Positions 27,020 through 34,531 of a stretch of 64,000 nt of DNA are shown here, piece after piece. This DNA is from Elusimicrobiota bacterium. GTDB lineage: Bacteria > Elusimicrobiota > Elusimicrobia > FEN-1173 > JAKLIF01. The notes under the pieces were generated by a model that saw only the letters and a program-made list of their open reading frames with translations, was not told the DNA's origin and did not search any database. How positions within the stretch are numbered: position 1 is the stretch's first letter; each line of letters begins with the position of its first letter. A program made the position numbers and the translations under genes. The stretch is from positions 124,001 through 188,000 of the forward strand of contig JAKLIF010000005.1 of assembly GCA_022709755.1 (NCBI GenBank), in the 5' to 3' direction.

Positions 27020-27048
27020 TTGTAAAGAACCTCCGAACTTCCTAAAAT
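27020..27048 (+). promoter_or_regulatory. Promoter of tRNA-Cys
   Basis: TTGTAA (27020-27025), a 17-base spacer and TAAAAT (27043-27048), 17 bases ahead of the tRNA 5' end. It probably also transcribes queF. Confidence 0.6.
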
Positions 27049-27065
27049 GGTGCTCTTGTTGTGTT

Positions 27066-27142
27066 GGTGCGGTACCCAAGCGGCCTAAGGGGGAAGTCTG
27101 CAAAACTTCTATTCGCCGGTTCAAATCCGGCCCGCACCTCCA
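27066..27142 (+). tRNA. tRNA-Cys (anticodon GCA)
   Basis: The acceptor stem GGTGCGG / CCGCACC closes fully. The anticodon arm GAAGT-CTGCAAA-ACTTC gives anticodon GCA. The T arm GCCGG-TTCAAAT-CCGGC is perfect. The discriminator is U and CCA is encoded at 27140-27142. Confidence 0.95.
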
Positions 27143-27149
27143 AGATTTC

Positions 27150-27566
27150 ATGACTAAAGCGAAAAGACACTATACGCTCGGACACGCCAAAGCGGGGATC
27201 AACGCCTCCCTGCCGCGCCTGGAATGCTGGGAGAACCAGCATCCCGGTTATTCCGTCTGTCTGACGTTCCCGGAATTCACGTCGGTCTGTCCGAAGACCG
27301 GTCTCCCTGATTTCGGCACGATCGTGATCCAATACGAACCGGCCCGATGGTGTCTGGAAACCAAATCATTGAAGCTCTATCTGAACGGCTATCGCGACGT
27401 GGGGATGTTCACGGAGAACATCGTCAACCGGATACTCAAAGACATCGTCGCGGCGGCCAAGCCCAAGTGGGCGGCGGTCGAAGGGCAGTTCAAAGCCCGG
27501 GGCGGGCTTGAAGCCGCCATCCGGGCCGAACACGGACGACCGAAGACCGATTGCAATTGCCATTGA
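27150..27566 (+). CDS. queF: 7-cyano-7-deazaguanine (preQ0) reductase, short form
   Basis: Reduces preQ0 to preQ1 with NADPH for queuosine at tRNA position 34. The 138-residue protein is the unimodular (YkvM-like) type. The signature ETKSLKLYLNGYR is intact, as is the TSVCPKTG-PDFG block with the nucleophilic Cys and the Asp. A C-terminal DCNCH could bind metal. It starts 7 bases after tRNA-Cys and is probably on the same transcript. No queC, queD or queE is in the window; folE at 3466 would supply the first step. Confidence 0.93.
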   Translation: MTKAKRHYTLGHAKAGINASLPRLECWENQHPGYSVCLTFPEFTSVCPKTGLPDFGTIVIQYEPARWCLETKSLKLYLNGYRDVGMFTENIVNRILKDIVAAAKPKWAAVEGQFKARGGLEAAIRAEHGRPKTDCNCH

Positions 27567-27582
27567 ATCCAAAGGAGAAGCC

Positions 27583-27972
27583 ATGAAAAAGATGCTATCG
27601 TTGTTCTCATTGATGATCTTTCAAACGGGACTGACCTGGGCCGGTTGCCCGATGATGGGTGCCATGAAATCGGCGGGTCCGATGTCCGGCTGCTGCCCGT
27701 CCCGAGGCCTTTCCATCGCCCTGTATCTGGCCCTGTTGGCTTTGGGATACTGGGTGTTGCGCCACGCTGAAAAAGAGGAGCAACGCCTGCTCAAGACCGT
27801 GGGGCGCGTCGTCGCGGGGCTCATCCTGGTCATCAGCCTGTTCGGCGTCCTGTGCAAGACCATGACGACGATCTGCTCGTCGAAATGTCCTATTTCTGCT
27901 AAAATGCAGCCCATGTCACACGAGGGTGACACGTCCGCGATGCCGGACATGCCGCCGCCTCCCGCGCAATAG
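27583..27972 (+). CDS. Small Cys/Met-rich membrane protein, unknown function
   Basis: About 129 residues. A signal-like segment (1-20, MKKMLSLFSL) is followed by GCPMMG and a GCCPSR cluster, then two hydrophobic helices (about 45-63 and 80-100), a KTMTTICSSKC loop and a Met/His/Pro-rich tail. The Cys, Met and His density suggests binding of a soft metal such as copper (inference). An AGGAG lies at a good distance before ATG 27583; the upstream ATG at 27508 is inside queF and unlikely. It sits between queF and tRNA-Val. Confidence 0.7.
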   Translation: MKKMLSLFSLMIFQTGLTWAGCPMMGAMKSAGPMSGCCPSRGLSIALYLALLALGYWVLRHAEKEEQRLLKTVGRVVAGLILVISLFGVLCKTMTTICSSKCPISAKMQPMSHEGDTSAMPDMPPPPAQ

Positions 27973-27986
27973 TATTGATTCTGCGA

Positions 27987-28063
27987 GCCCGGTTAGCTCA
28001 GTTGGTTAGAGTACTTCCTTGACATGGAAGGGGTCAGAGGTTCGAGTCCTCTACCGGGCACCA
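27987..28063 (+). tRNA. tRNA-Val (anticodon GAC)
   Basis: The acceptor stem GCCCGGT / ACCGGGC is perfect. The anticodon arm CTTCC-TTGACAT-GGAAG gives GAC. The T arm AGAGG-TTCGAGT-CCTCT is perfect. The discriminator is A and CCA is encoded at 28061-28063. Confidence 0.95.
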
Positions 28064-28070
28064 ATTTCAC

Positions 28071-29879
28071 ATGATTGAAAAAAAGATCACCGCCGCGAAT
28101 CTGGAAACCGTCCCACTTCCCGCCGATCTGCCTCGGGAGGAGTGGCTTCACCGTTTGCGCCATTCGACCTCGCATGTGATGGCGCAGGCCGTCCAGGAGT
28201 TGTTCCCGGACACCAAGCTGACCATCGGGCCGGCGATCGAGGACGGTTTCTATTACGATTTCGACAGTCCCCACCGGTTCGTGCCCGAAGACCTCCGGGC
28301 CATCGAAGACAAGATGCGGGAGATCGTCCAGCGGAACGAACCGTTCCTGAGGAGCGTCCACACCAAGCAGGAGGCCGCCGCGGATTTCAAGAGGATCGGG
28401 GAAACGTTCAAACTGGAGATCCTCGAGGCGATCCCCGAAGAGACGATCTCCTATTACCACCACGGTTCTTTCACGGATCTCTGCGAAGGCCCGCACGTCG
28501 ACAACACGTCCAAGATCCGCCATTTCAAACTCACGAAAGTCGCGGGATCCTACTGGCGCGGCGACGAAAAGCGGGAACAGCTCCAGCGCATCTACGGCAC
28601 CGTCTGGCCGACGGCGCAAGAGCTGGAGGATTACCTCAAGCGGATGGAAGAAGCCAAGAAGCGCGACCACCGCGAACTGGGGCCCCGTCTCGGACTTTTC
28701 ACGATACAGCACGATGAGGCCGGTTCCGGCTTCATCTATTGGATGCCGCGCGGCGCGGTCGTCCGGAAGACCATCGAAGATTACCTCCACCGGTATCTGA
28801 CGGCCCGCAACTATCAGTTCGTCTACACGCCGCACGTGGCCCGCATCGACCTCTGGAAGACGTCGGGGCACCTGGATTATTACAGCGAGAACATGTATCC
28901 CCCGATGAACCTGGAGAACCAGCCCTTCCAGTTGAAGCCCATGAACTGCCCGGGCCATATCCTGATCTACAAGTCCACCCTGCATTCCTACCGTGAACTG
29001 CCGATCCGCCTGTCGGAACTCGGCACGGTCTACCGGTTCGAACGGTCGGGCGTGCTCCACGGGCTCATGCGGGTGAGGGGGTTCACCCAGGACGACGCCC
29101 ACGTTTTCTGCCAGCCCGAACAAGTGGAGTCCGAAGTGGTGGACATCCTGCACATCATCACGGACATCCTGAAGACGTTCGGCTTCTCCGATTACGACAT
29201 CAAACTCTCCACCCGTCCGGACAAATTCTCGGGGACCCTGGTCGGATGGGCCCATGCGGAGAACGCGCTTCAGAACGCCCTCAAGAAGGTCGGCCTGGAT
29301 TACACGGTGGACCCCGGGGAAGGCGTTTTCTACGGACCCAAGATCGACCTCAAGATCAAGGATTGCCTGGGCCGTGCCTGGCAGTGTTCCACCGTCCAGG
29401 TGGACTTCAACAACCCCGCCCGGTTCAGCATCACGTACCGGGACGAAAAGGGGGGGGAATCCCAGGTATTCATGATCCACCGGGCGCTCCTCGGCTCTCT
29501 GGAAAGGTTCTTCGGGATACTCATCGAACACTACGCGGGGGCTTTCCCCGTATGGCTGGCTCCCGTCCAGGCGATCGTGCTACCCATCAGCGAAAAGTTC
29601 AACGCCTACGCGACCGAGACGATGGGCCGCTTAAGGCGGGCCGGATTCCGGGTGGAGATGGACGGCGGAGCCGAAAAGGTCGGCGCGAAGATCCGAGAAG
29701 CGACGATGCAGAAGATCCCCTATCTGCTGGTGGTGGGGGCCCGCGAAGCGGAGAACAAGACCGTGTCGGTGCGGACCCGCGAGGGGAAAGACGAAGGGGC
29801 CATCACCCTGGAGAATTTCTCGGACCTGCTGAAGAAGCAGATCGACCCGATCTGGGATTCCGTCATTCCCAAAGCTTGA
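28071..29879 (+). CDS. thrS: Threonyl-tRNA synthetase lacking the TGS domain
   Basis: Class II synthetase for tRNA-Thr. The protein starts directly in the editing (N2) domain with RHSTSHVMAQAV, followed by the HHGSFTDLCEGPH editing-site block. The catalytic core has MNCPGHILIYKS, RVRGFTQDDAH and HRALLGSLERF, and the C-terminal anticodon-binding domain follows. At 602 residues it is about 40-60 shorter than the usual 640-660 because the N-terminal TGS (N1) domain is absent. ATG 28071 lies 7 bases after tRNA-Val, so no upstream extension is possible. thrS precedes infC-rpmI-rplT, the classic order. Confidence 0.96.
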   Translation: MIEKKITAANLETVPLPADLPREEWLHRLRHSTSHVMAQAVQELFPDTKLTIGPAIEDGFYYDFDSPHRFVPEDLRAIEDKMREIVQRNEPFLRSVHTKQEAAADFKRIGETFKLEILEAIPEETISYYHHGSFTDLCEGPHVDNTSKIRHFKLTKVAGSYWRGDEKREQLQRIYGTVWPTAQELEDYLKRMEEAKKRDHRELGPRLGLFTIQHDEAGSGFIYWMPRGAVVRKTIEDYLHRYLTARNYQFVYTPHVARIDLWKTSGHLDYYSENMYPPMNLENQPFQLKPMNCPGHILIYKSTLHSYRELPIRLSELGTVYRFERSGVLHGLMRVRGFTQDDAHVFCQPEQVESEVVDILHIITDILKTFGFSDYDIKLSTRPDKFSGTLVGWAHAENALQNALKKVGLDYTVDPGEGVFYGPKIDLKIKDCLGRAWQCSTVQVDFNNPARFSITYRDEKGGESQVFMIHRALLGSLERFFGILIEHYAGAFPVWLAPVQAIVLPISEKFNAYATETMGRLRRAGFRVEMDGGAEKVGAKIREATMQKIPYLLVVGAREAENKTVSVRTREGKDEGAITLENFSDLLKKQIDPIWDSVIPKA

Positions 29880-29904
29880 CAGAAAAAAATGGTTTTGATA
29901 GCAT
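29876..29904 (+). promoter_or_regulatory. Promoter of the infC operon
   Basis: Perfect TTGACA (29876-29881), overlapping the thrS stop, a 17-base spacer and TAGCAT (29899-29904). Transcription should begin near 29911, ahead of the attenuator hairpin. Confidence 0.65.
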
Positions 29905-29922
29905 CTGTGCCTGTCAGTCAAT

Positions 29923-29952
29923 GGAGAGGATCATCGTCCTCTCCTATTTTTT
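29923..29952 (+). terminator. Attenuator hairpin in the infC leader
   Basis: GGAGAGGA (29923-29930) pairs perfectly with TCCTCTCC (29937-29944), followed by TATTTTTT. It looks like an intrinsic terminator placed between the promoter and the infC Shine-Dalgarno (29953-29959). That location suggests premature termination as a control point, as known for ribosomal-protein/IF3 leaders in other bacteria. Confidence 0.75.
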
Positions 29953-29966
29953 AGGAGGACAGTCGA

Positions 29967-30482
29967 ATCTCTAAGCCGAACGATTTAAAAGTCAACCATC
30001 AGATCCGGGCCCCGCAAGTGAGGGTGATCGGTTCCGATGGGAGCCAGTTGGGGATACGCGCGATCGCGGAAGCCGTCAAGCTGGCCATGGACAACGGGCA
30101 TGATCTGGTCGAAATAGGACCCACGGCGACGCCTCCAGTCTGTAAGATCATCGATTATTCCAAGTTCCGTTACGCCAAGGAGAAGCAACGCAAGGAAGCG
30201 CGCAAACACCAGAAGGCCGGCCACGTGAAAGACATCCGTTTCCGGCCTCGCATCGGTGAACACGATTTCGACACCAAGATGCGGGCGATCATCGATTTTC
30301 TCAAACGCAGGGATAAGGTCAGAATCAGCGTCCTTTTCAGGGGACGGGAAATGGAGCACAAGGACTTGGGAATGGCCTTGATCGACAAGATCAAGGAACA
30401 GCTGGGCGAACTGGCTGTCATCGAGACGTCTCCCCAACTGTGGGGAAACCGGATCGTGTTCATCATGGCCCCCAAACATTGA
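29967..30482 (+). CDS. infC: Translation initiation factor IF-3 with ATC start codon
   Basis: Binds the 30S subunit and checks start-codon pairing. The first conserved block ([20 protein letters not shown]) begins upstream of any ATG, GTG or TTG; an in-frame TAG at 29952-29954 limits the extension. The only fitting start is ATC at 29967, 7 bases after a perfect AGGAGGA. IF3 genes in other bacteria use AUU/AUC starts for autoregulation, so this is a meaningful start and not an error. The 171-residue product has both IF3 domains (EISP-like [17 protein letters not shown] linker region; C-terminal [10 protein letters not shown] and [12 protein letters not shown]). rpmI follows after 4 bases. Confidence 0.93.
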   Translation: MSKPNDLKVNHQIRAPQVRVIGSDGSQLGIRAIAEAVKLAMDNGHDLVEIGPTATPPVCKIIDYSKFRYAKEKQRKEARKHQKAGHVKDIRFRPRIGEHDFDTKMRAIIDFLKRRDKVRISVLFRGREMEHKDLGMALIDKIKEQLGELAVIETSPQLWGNRIVFIMAPKH

Positions 30483-30486
30483 TTTT

Positions 30487-30687
30487 ATGCCAAAACTCAA
30501 ATCACACAGCGGAGCCAAGAAACGTTTCAAAGTCACCGCCAGCGGTCGCGTCACGCATCAGACCCAGGGGCGACGACACCTGTTGATCGGCATGTCTTCC
30601 ACCCGCGGGCGCCGCATGCGCCGCCGCAACGTCCTGAACGCCGTTCAGGGAAAGGTCATCAAGGCTTTACTACCCTATGCGAGTTAA
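30487..30687 (+). CDS. rpmI: Ribosomal protein bL35
   Basis: A 66-residue, very basic protein of the large subunit. The family start [20 protein letters not shown] is clear, as is the HLL...RGRRMRR region. It lies between infC and rplT and overlaps the rplT start by 11 bases. Confidence 0.97.
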   Translation: MPKLKSHSGAKKRFKVTASGRVTHQTQGRRHLLIGMSSTRGRRMRRRNVLNAVQGKVIKALLPYAS

Positions 30688-31054
30688 AAACGCCGTCTAC
30701 ACCCGTCAGAAGAAAAAGAAGTGGTTCCGCCAGGCGAAGGGAGCCTACGCCACCAAGAAGAACCGTTGGCGCATGGTCATCCAACACCTGGAGAAATCCT
30801 GGCGATACATGTATCGGGGCCGGAAAGAGAAGAAACGGGCTTTCCGCAGTCTCTGGATTCAGCGTCTGAACGCCGCCGCCCGGCAGAACGGCCTCAGCTA
30901 TTCCGTCTTCATGAACGGTCTTCGCAAAGCGGGAGTGACCATCGACCGCAAGATCCTGGCGGAGATGGCCATCCGGGATTCAGCTTCTTTCCAGAAACTG
31001 GTCGGTATTTCGAAAGAATTCGCCGGTCGCAGCGCCGCTCATCCTCCTCAATAA
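30677..31054 (+). CDS. rplT: Ribosomal protein bL20
   Basis: A 125-residue large-subunit assembly protein. It shows the basic N-terminal extension ([13 protein letters not shown]), the [18 protein letters not shown] core and the C-terminal domain with LAEMAI. bL20 represses its own operon in several bacteria by binding leader or internal RNA; the leader hairpin at 29923 may take part here (inference). The C-terminal tail GRSAAHPPQ is a few residues longer than usual. pheS, the usual next gene, is displaced by the potassium-uptake genes. Confidence 0.97.
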   Translation: MRVKNAVYTRQKKKKWFRQAKGAYATKKNRWRMVIQHLEKSWRYMYRGRKEKKRAFRSLWIQRLNAAARQNGLSYSVFMNGLRKAGVTIDRKILAEMAIRDSASFQKLVGISKEFAGRSAAHPPQ

Positions 31055-31060
31055 AATCCC

Positions 31061-32431
31061 TTGGGTGAAAACCCTTCCATACCCGGTCGTCAGCGCCTGT
31101 CGTTCCGTCAGAGGATTTCCCGTCTGTCGGCCACACAGGTCCTGAACCTCCTTTTTTTCAGCCTCATCGCCTTGGGGACGGGGCTCCTCTCCCTTCCGTG
31201 GGCGACGCAGAACCGCCATCCGTTGTCCTTTTGGGACGCCCTCTTCACCTCCACATCGGCCGTCTGTGTGACCGGATTGGCGGCCTTCGACATCGGGACC
31301 CGGTTGTCCCTCTTCGGTCAACTCGTTTTGCTGGCGTTGATCCAGCTCGGCGGCCTGGGATACATGACCTTGGCCTCTCTCATCGCGGTCATATTGGGAA
31401 AGATCTCCCTGAAGGATCGCCTGGTATTCCAAGAGGCGTCGGAACAGTTCTCGTTCGATAATTTGACGGCTTTCGCCAAGAGAGTCATCAAACTGACCAT
31501 CTTTCTGGAGGCGTTGGGGGGGCTGGCGCTGTTCATCGCCTGGCGAGGCCGTTTCCCGGTCCTTCAAACGGTCTACTATTCCCTGTTCCATTCCATCTCG
31601 GCCTTCTGCAACGCCGGGTTCTCCCTTTTCAGCCAGAGTCTGATCCGTGACCAAGCCAACCTCACCGTGAACATCACCATCATTTCCCTGATTGTCCTGG
31701 GAGGTCTGGGGTTCATCGTGCTCAGCGACCTGGTCAACTACATCCGGCACCGGACCCGGGTCTCGACACATTCCCGGATCGTCCTCTTCACCACGGCGGG
31801 GCTGATTGTGGGGGGATTCCTCGCGCTCTTCCTTCTGGAATTCCGGAACCCGGCCACTCTCCGGGACCTGGCCTGGCCGGCCAAGGGACTGATCTGTCTT
31901 TTCCAATCGGTCACGCCCCGCACCGCCGGATTCAACACGATCCCTCTCGAAAACATGACTCTCATCAGCGTGATGGTGGTCATCTTCCTGATGTTCATCG
32001 GAGCCAGTCCGGGGGGGACCGGAGGTGGAATCAAAACCACCACTTTTGCTATCATTACCAGTACCCTATGGTCCACCCTGAAGGGCCGGCAAGACGTCAA
32101 TCTTTTCGGCCGGCGGGTCTCCCTGGACGCGATCAGAAAATCATTCGCTTTGGCGACCATGGCGTTCATCTCGGTGATCCTTGTCGTGTTTCTGGTGATC
32201 CTGTTCAACGATCGGTTTTCTTTGATACAGATGCTTTTTGAAGTCGTCTCCGCGTTCGGAACGGTCGGATTGTCCTTGGGGATCACTCCTCAGCTGAATG
32301 CACCCCAAAAGGTCAGTCTGGCGGTTCTGATGTTCCTGGGCCGGGTCGGGCCCCTGGTGGTCGGCATGGCCGTCTTAAGACAGTCCATCCTGCCATACCG
32401 TTACGCGGAAGAAAAAATCCTGGTGGGATAG
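31061..32431 (+). CDS. ktrB: Potassium uptake protein, TrkH/KtrB family
   Basis: Membrane subunit of a Trk/Ktr K+ transporter. The four pore loops of the superfamily are visible in order: TSTSAVCVTGLA, FHSISAFCNAGFS, FQSVTPRTAGFN and FEVVSAFGTVGLS, each with the central glycine that lines the filter. At 456 residues it is KtrB-like and not full TrkH length. The predicted start is TTG 31061, 6 bases after the rplT stop, with no clear ribosome-binding site, so the exact start is uncertain. The RCK subunit follows after 5 bases. Confidence 0.92.
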   Translation: MGENPSIPGRQRLSFRQRISRLSATQVLNLLFFSLIALGTGLLSLPWATQNRHPLSFWDALFTSTSAVCVTGLAAFDIGTRLSLFGQLVLLALIQLGGLGYMTLASLIAVILGKISLKDRLVFQEASEQFSFDNLTAFAKRVIKLTIFLEALGGLALFIAWRGRFPVLQTVYYSLFHSISAFCNAGFSLFSQSLIRDQANLTVNITIISLIVLGGLGFIVLSDLVNYIRHRTRVSTHSRIVLFTTAGLIVGGFLALFLLEFRNPATLRDLAWPAKGLICLFQSVTPRTAGFNTIPLENMTLISVMVVIFLMFIGASPGGTGGGIKTTTFAIITSTLWSTLKGRQDVNLFGRRVSLDAIRKSFALATMAFISVILVVFLVILFNDRFSLIQMLFEVVSAFGTVGLSLGITPQLNAPQKVSLAVLMFLGRVGPLVVGMAVLRQSILPYRYAEEKILVG

Positions 32432-32436
32432 AAACT

Positions 32437-33135
32437 ATGGGCACTCATCGCAAACAGTTCGCTGTCATCGGTCTGGGAACGTTCGGCTCCAGCGTCGCAC
32501 AATCCCTGGAGAAACTCGGATCCCAGGTCCTGGGGATAGACCGGGACGAAGAACGCGTCCAAGACATGGCCCCGGTGATCACCCAGGCCATCGTCGCCGA
32601 CGCCACCGAAGACAAAGCGCTCCGGTCCCTCGGCCTCAAGGAGATGGACGGGATCATCATCTCCATCGGGGAACACATGGAATCGTCCATCCTCATCACC
32701 CTCCTCCTGAAGGAACTGGGGGCCAAGAACATCATGGTCAAAGGGTTGAGCGAGCTGCATGGGCGCGTCCTGGCCAAGGTCGGCGCCGACCGGGTCCTCT
32801 TTCCGGAGCAGGACATGGCTCTCAAGCTGGTCGAAAGCCTCGTCTCGCCCAACATCCTCGAAGAGATCCAGCTCTCGCCGGACTACAACATCATGGAGAT
32901 CGTTTCTCCCAAGGATTTCACCGGGAAGACCATGAAATCCCTCGAGTTGCGGGCCAAATACGGCGTCAACGTCATCGCCATCAAGAAGAAGGTCCCTTTC
33001 CTGACGGACGGGGGAGACACGGATTTCAAGGAAGAGATCAACATCGCCCCCGCGGCCGATGACGAAGTGAACGACGGAGACATCCTGGTGATCATCGGCA
33101 AGAACGCCGATCTGGACGTCCTGAAGAACCTCTGA
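32437..33135 (+). CDS. ktrA: Potassium transporter regulatory subunit (RCK domain), TrkA/KtrA
   Basis: Cytoplasmic gating ring for the adjacent KtrB-type channel. The N-terminal Rossmann (RCK_N) domain has the glycine motif GLGTFG near residue 13 and the acidic GIDRDEERV strand end, which binds nucleotide. RCK_C follows (about 135-225). At 232 residues it is a single-RCK KtrA, not the double-length TrkA. It is co-transcribed with ktrB. Together they suggest K+ control during osmotic stress, which fits the trehalose operon at 54-59 kb. Confidence 0.93.
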   Translation: MGTHRKQFAVIGLGTFGSSVAQSLEKLGSQVLGIDRDEERVQDMAPVITQAIVADATEDKALRSLGLKEMDGIIISIGEHMESSILITLLLKELGAKNIMVKGLSELHGRVLAKVGADRVLFPEQDMALKLVESLVSPNILEEIQLSPDYNIMEIVSPKDFTGKTMKSLELRAKYGVNVIAIKKKVPFLTDGGDTDFKEEINIAPAADDEVNDGDILVIIGKNADLDVLKNL

Positions 33136-33146
33136 TCCATCCCGTC

Positions 33147-33464
33147 ATGCCTCCTCCCGACAAGAAAAAGAAGGATGCGCCGCCCGCGAAAAAGCAGGGG
33201 AACGACATCATCGAACTGGGCAAGTTCTATTTCCTGAACGGGAAGCTCGACGAGGCCCTTCAGGAATTCAACAAGGCGTTGGCCTTGGAACCCCATAACG
33301 CGGAGATCCATTACAACCTCGGTCTGATCCATGAGAGCAAGAACGACCGGGACAAAGCCCAGGAGAGCTATAAGACGGCCCTCTCCTTCAACCCGGCCCA
33401 CAAGCTGTCTCAGGAACACCTCAACCGACTCATCGGGATCAACCCGACCCCCCAGAACTCCTAG
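33147..33464 (+). CDS. Small TPR-repeat protein
   Basis: A 105-residue protein with two or three tetratricopeptide repeats (about 20-90; KFYFLNGKLDEALQEFNKAL, IHYNLGLIHESKNDRDKAQESY). The first 17 residues are Lys/Pro-rich. It has no signal peptide, so it is cytoplasmic. The partner is unknown. It lies between ktrA and pheS in the same direction; the stop is 17 bases before pheS. Confidence 0.85.
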   Translation: MPPPDKKKKDAPPAKKQGNDIIELGKFYFLNGKLDEALQEFNKALALEPHNAEIHYNLGLIHESKNDRDKAQESYKTALSFNPAHKLSQEHLNRLIGINPTPQNS

Positions 33465-33480
33465 TTTTTTCGGCGAACCC

Positions 33481-34530
33481 ATGGAACCGCTCAAAGACAC
33501 TCTGCAGACGCTCCAGGACGAGGCTCTGCGCCGGATCGAATCGGCGGCGGACGCGATCGCGCTGGAGTCCTTGCGGGTGGAATATCTCGGACGCAAAGAG
33601 GGCCGCCTGACCCAAATATTGCGGTCGTTGGCGCAATTGTCCGCCGACGAGAAGAAGGCCATCGGTCAGCAATCCAACCAGGTGAAGGGGCTCCTGGAAG
33701 AGGCTCTGACCCGCAAGCAGGAATCGATCGAGAAGGAGAAGATCGACCTCAGCCTCAAGACATCCCTGGACCTGACCCTCCCGGCCACCCCTTGGATGCG
33801 GGGAAAATGCCATCCTCTGACCCAAGTGATGGACGACATCGTCTCCGTGTTCACCCGTCTGGGATTCAACATCGCGGAAGGCCCCGAAGTGGAGACCGAT
33901 TTCAACAATTTCACGGCATTGAACCATCCCCCGGACCATCCCGCGCGCGATTCGCACGACACGTTCTATGTCAAAGATTTTAAGGACGGGGCGAACGTCC
34001 CCCTGCTGATGAGGACGCACACGTCCCCGGTGCAGGTCCGCTACATGACCACCCACAAGCCGCCCGTCTACATCGTGTCACCGGGCCGGGTGTTCCGCCA
34101 CGAGGCGGTCGACGCCACCCATTCCTACGTCTTCCATCAGGTCGAAGGGCTGGCCATCGACACCGACATCTCCCTGGCCGACCTCAAGGGGGTCCTCTCC
34201 CTGTTCGCCAAATCCCTCTTCGGCGGCGACGGGGGGATCCGCTTCCGACCGTCTTACTTCCCTTTCGTCGAACCGGGGATCGAGGTGGACATCTCGTGCA
34301 CGCTGTGCCAAGGGAAGGGATGTTCCGTCTGCAAGAACACCGGGTGGATCGAGATGCTCGGGGCCGGGTTGGTGAACCCCAAGGTCCTCCGGACCGTGGG
34401 ATACGACCCGGAACAGGTCTCGGGTTACGCGTTCGGGATCGGCGCCGAACGGGTGGCCATGTTCAAATACGGCATCAACGATATCCGTCTCTTCTACGAG
34501 AACGACCTGCGGTTCCTGAAACAGTTCTGA
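33481..34530 (+). CDS. pheS: Phenylalanyl-tRNA synthetase alpha subunit
   Basis: Catalytic subunit of the (alpha-beta)2 class II PheRS. An N-terminal coiled coil (1-85) contacts tRNA. The catalytic domain has FNIAEGPEVETDFNNF, DTFYVKD, RTHTSPVQ, the motif 2 GRVFRHEAVDATHS and motif 3 GIGAERVAM. It has 349 residues, as expected. The frame extends upstream to 33331 within the TPR gene, but ATG 33481 fits the family. pheT follows 1 base after the stop. Confidence 0.97.
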   Translation: MEPLKDTLQTLQDEALRRIESAADAIALESLRVEYLGRKEGRLTQILRSLAQLSADEKKAIGQQSNQVKGLLEEALTRKQESIEKEKIDLSLKTSLDLTLPATPWMRGKCHPLTQVMDDIVSVFTRLGFNIAEGPEVETDFNNFTALNHPPDHPARDSHDTFYVKDFKDGANVPLLMRTHTSPVQVRYMTTHKPPVYIVSPGRVFRHEAVDATHSYVFHQVEGLAIDTDISLADLKGVLSLFAKSLFGGDGGIRFRPSYFPFVEPGIEVDISCTLCQGKGCSVCKNTGWIEMLGAGLVNPKVLRTVGYDPEQVSGYAFGIGAERVAMFKYGINDIRLFYENDLRFLKQF

Positions 34531-34531
34531 T

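Noticed and set aside
30018-30482. infC starting at GTG 30018
   Set aside because: This start would remove the conserved block NHQIRAPQV and has no ribosome site; ATC 29967 has a perfect one.
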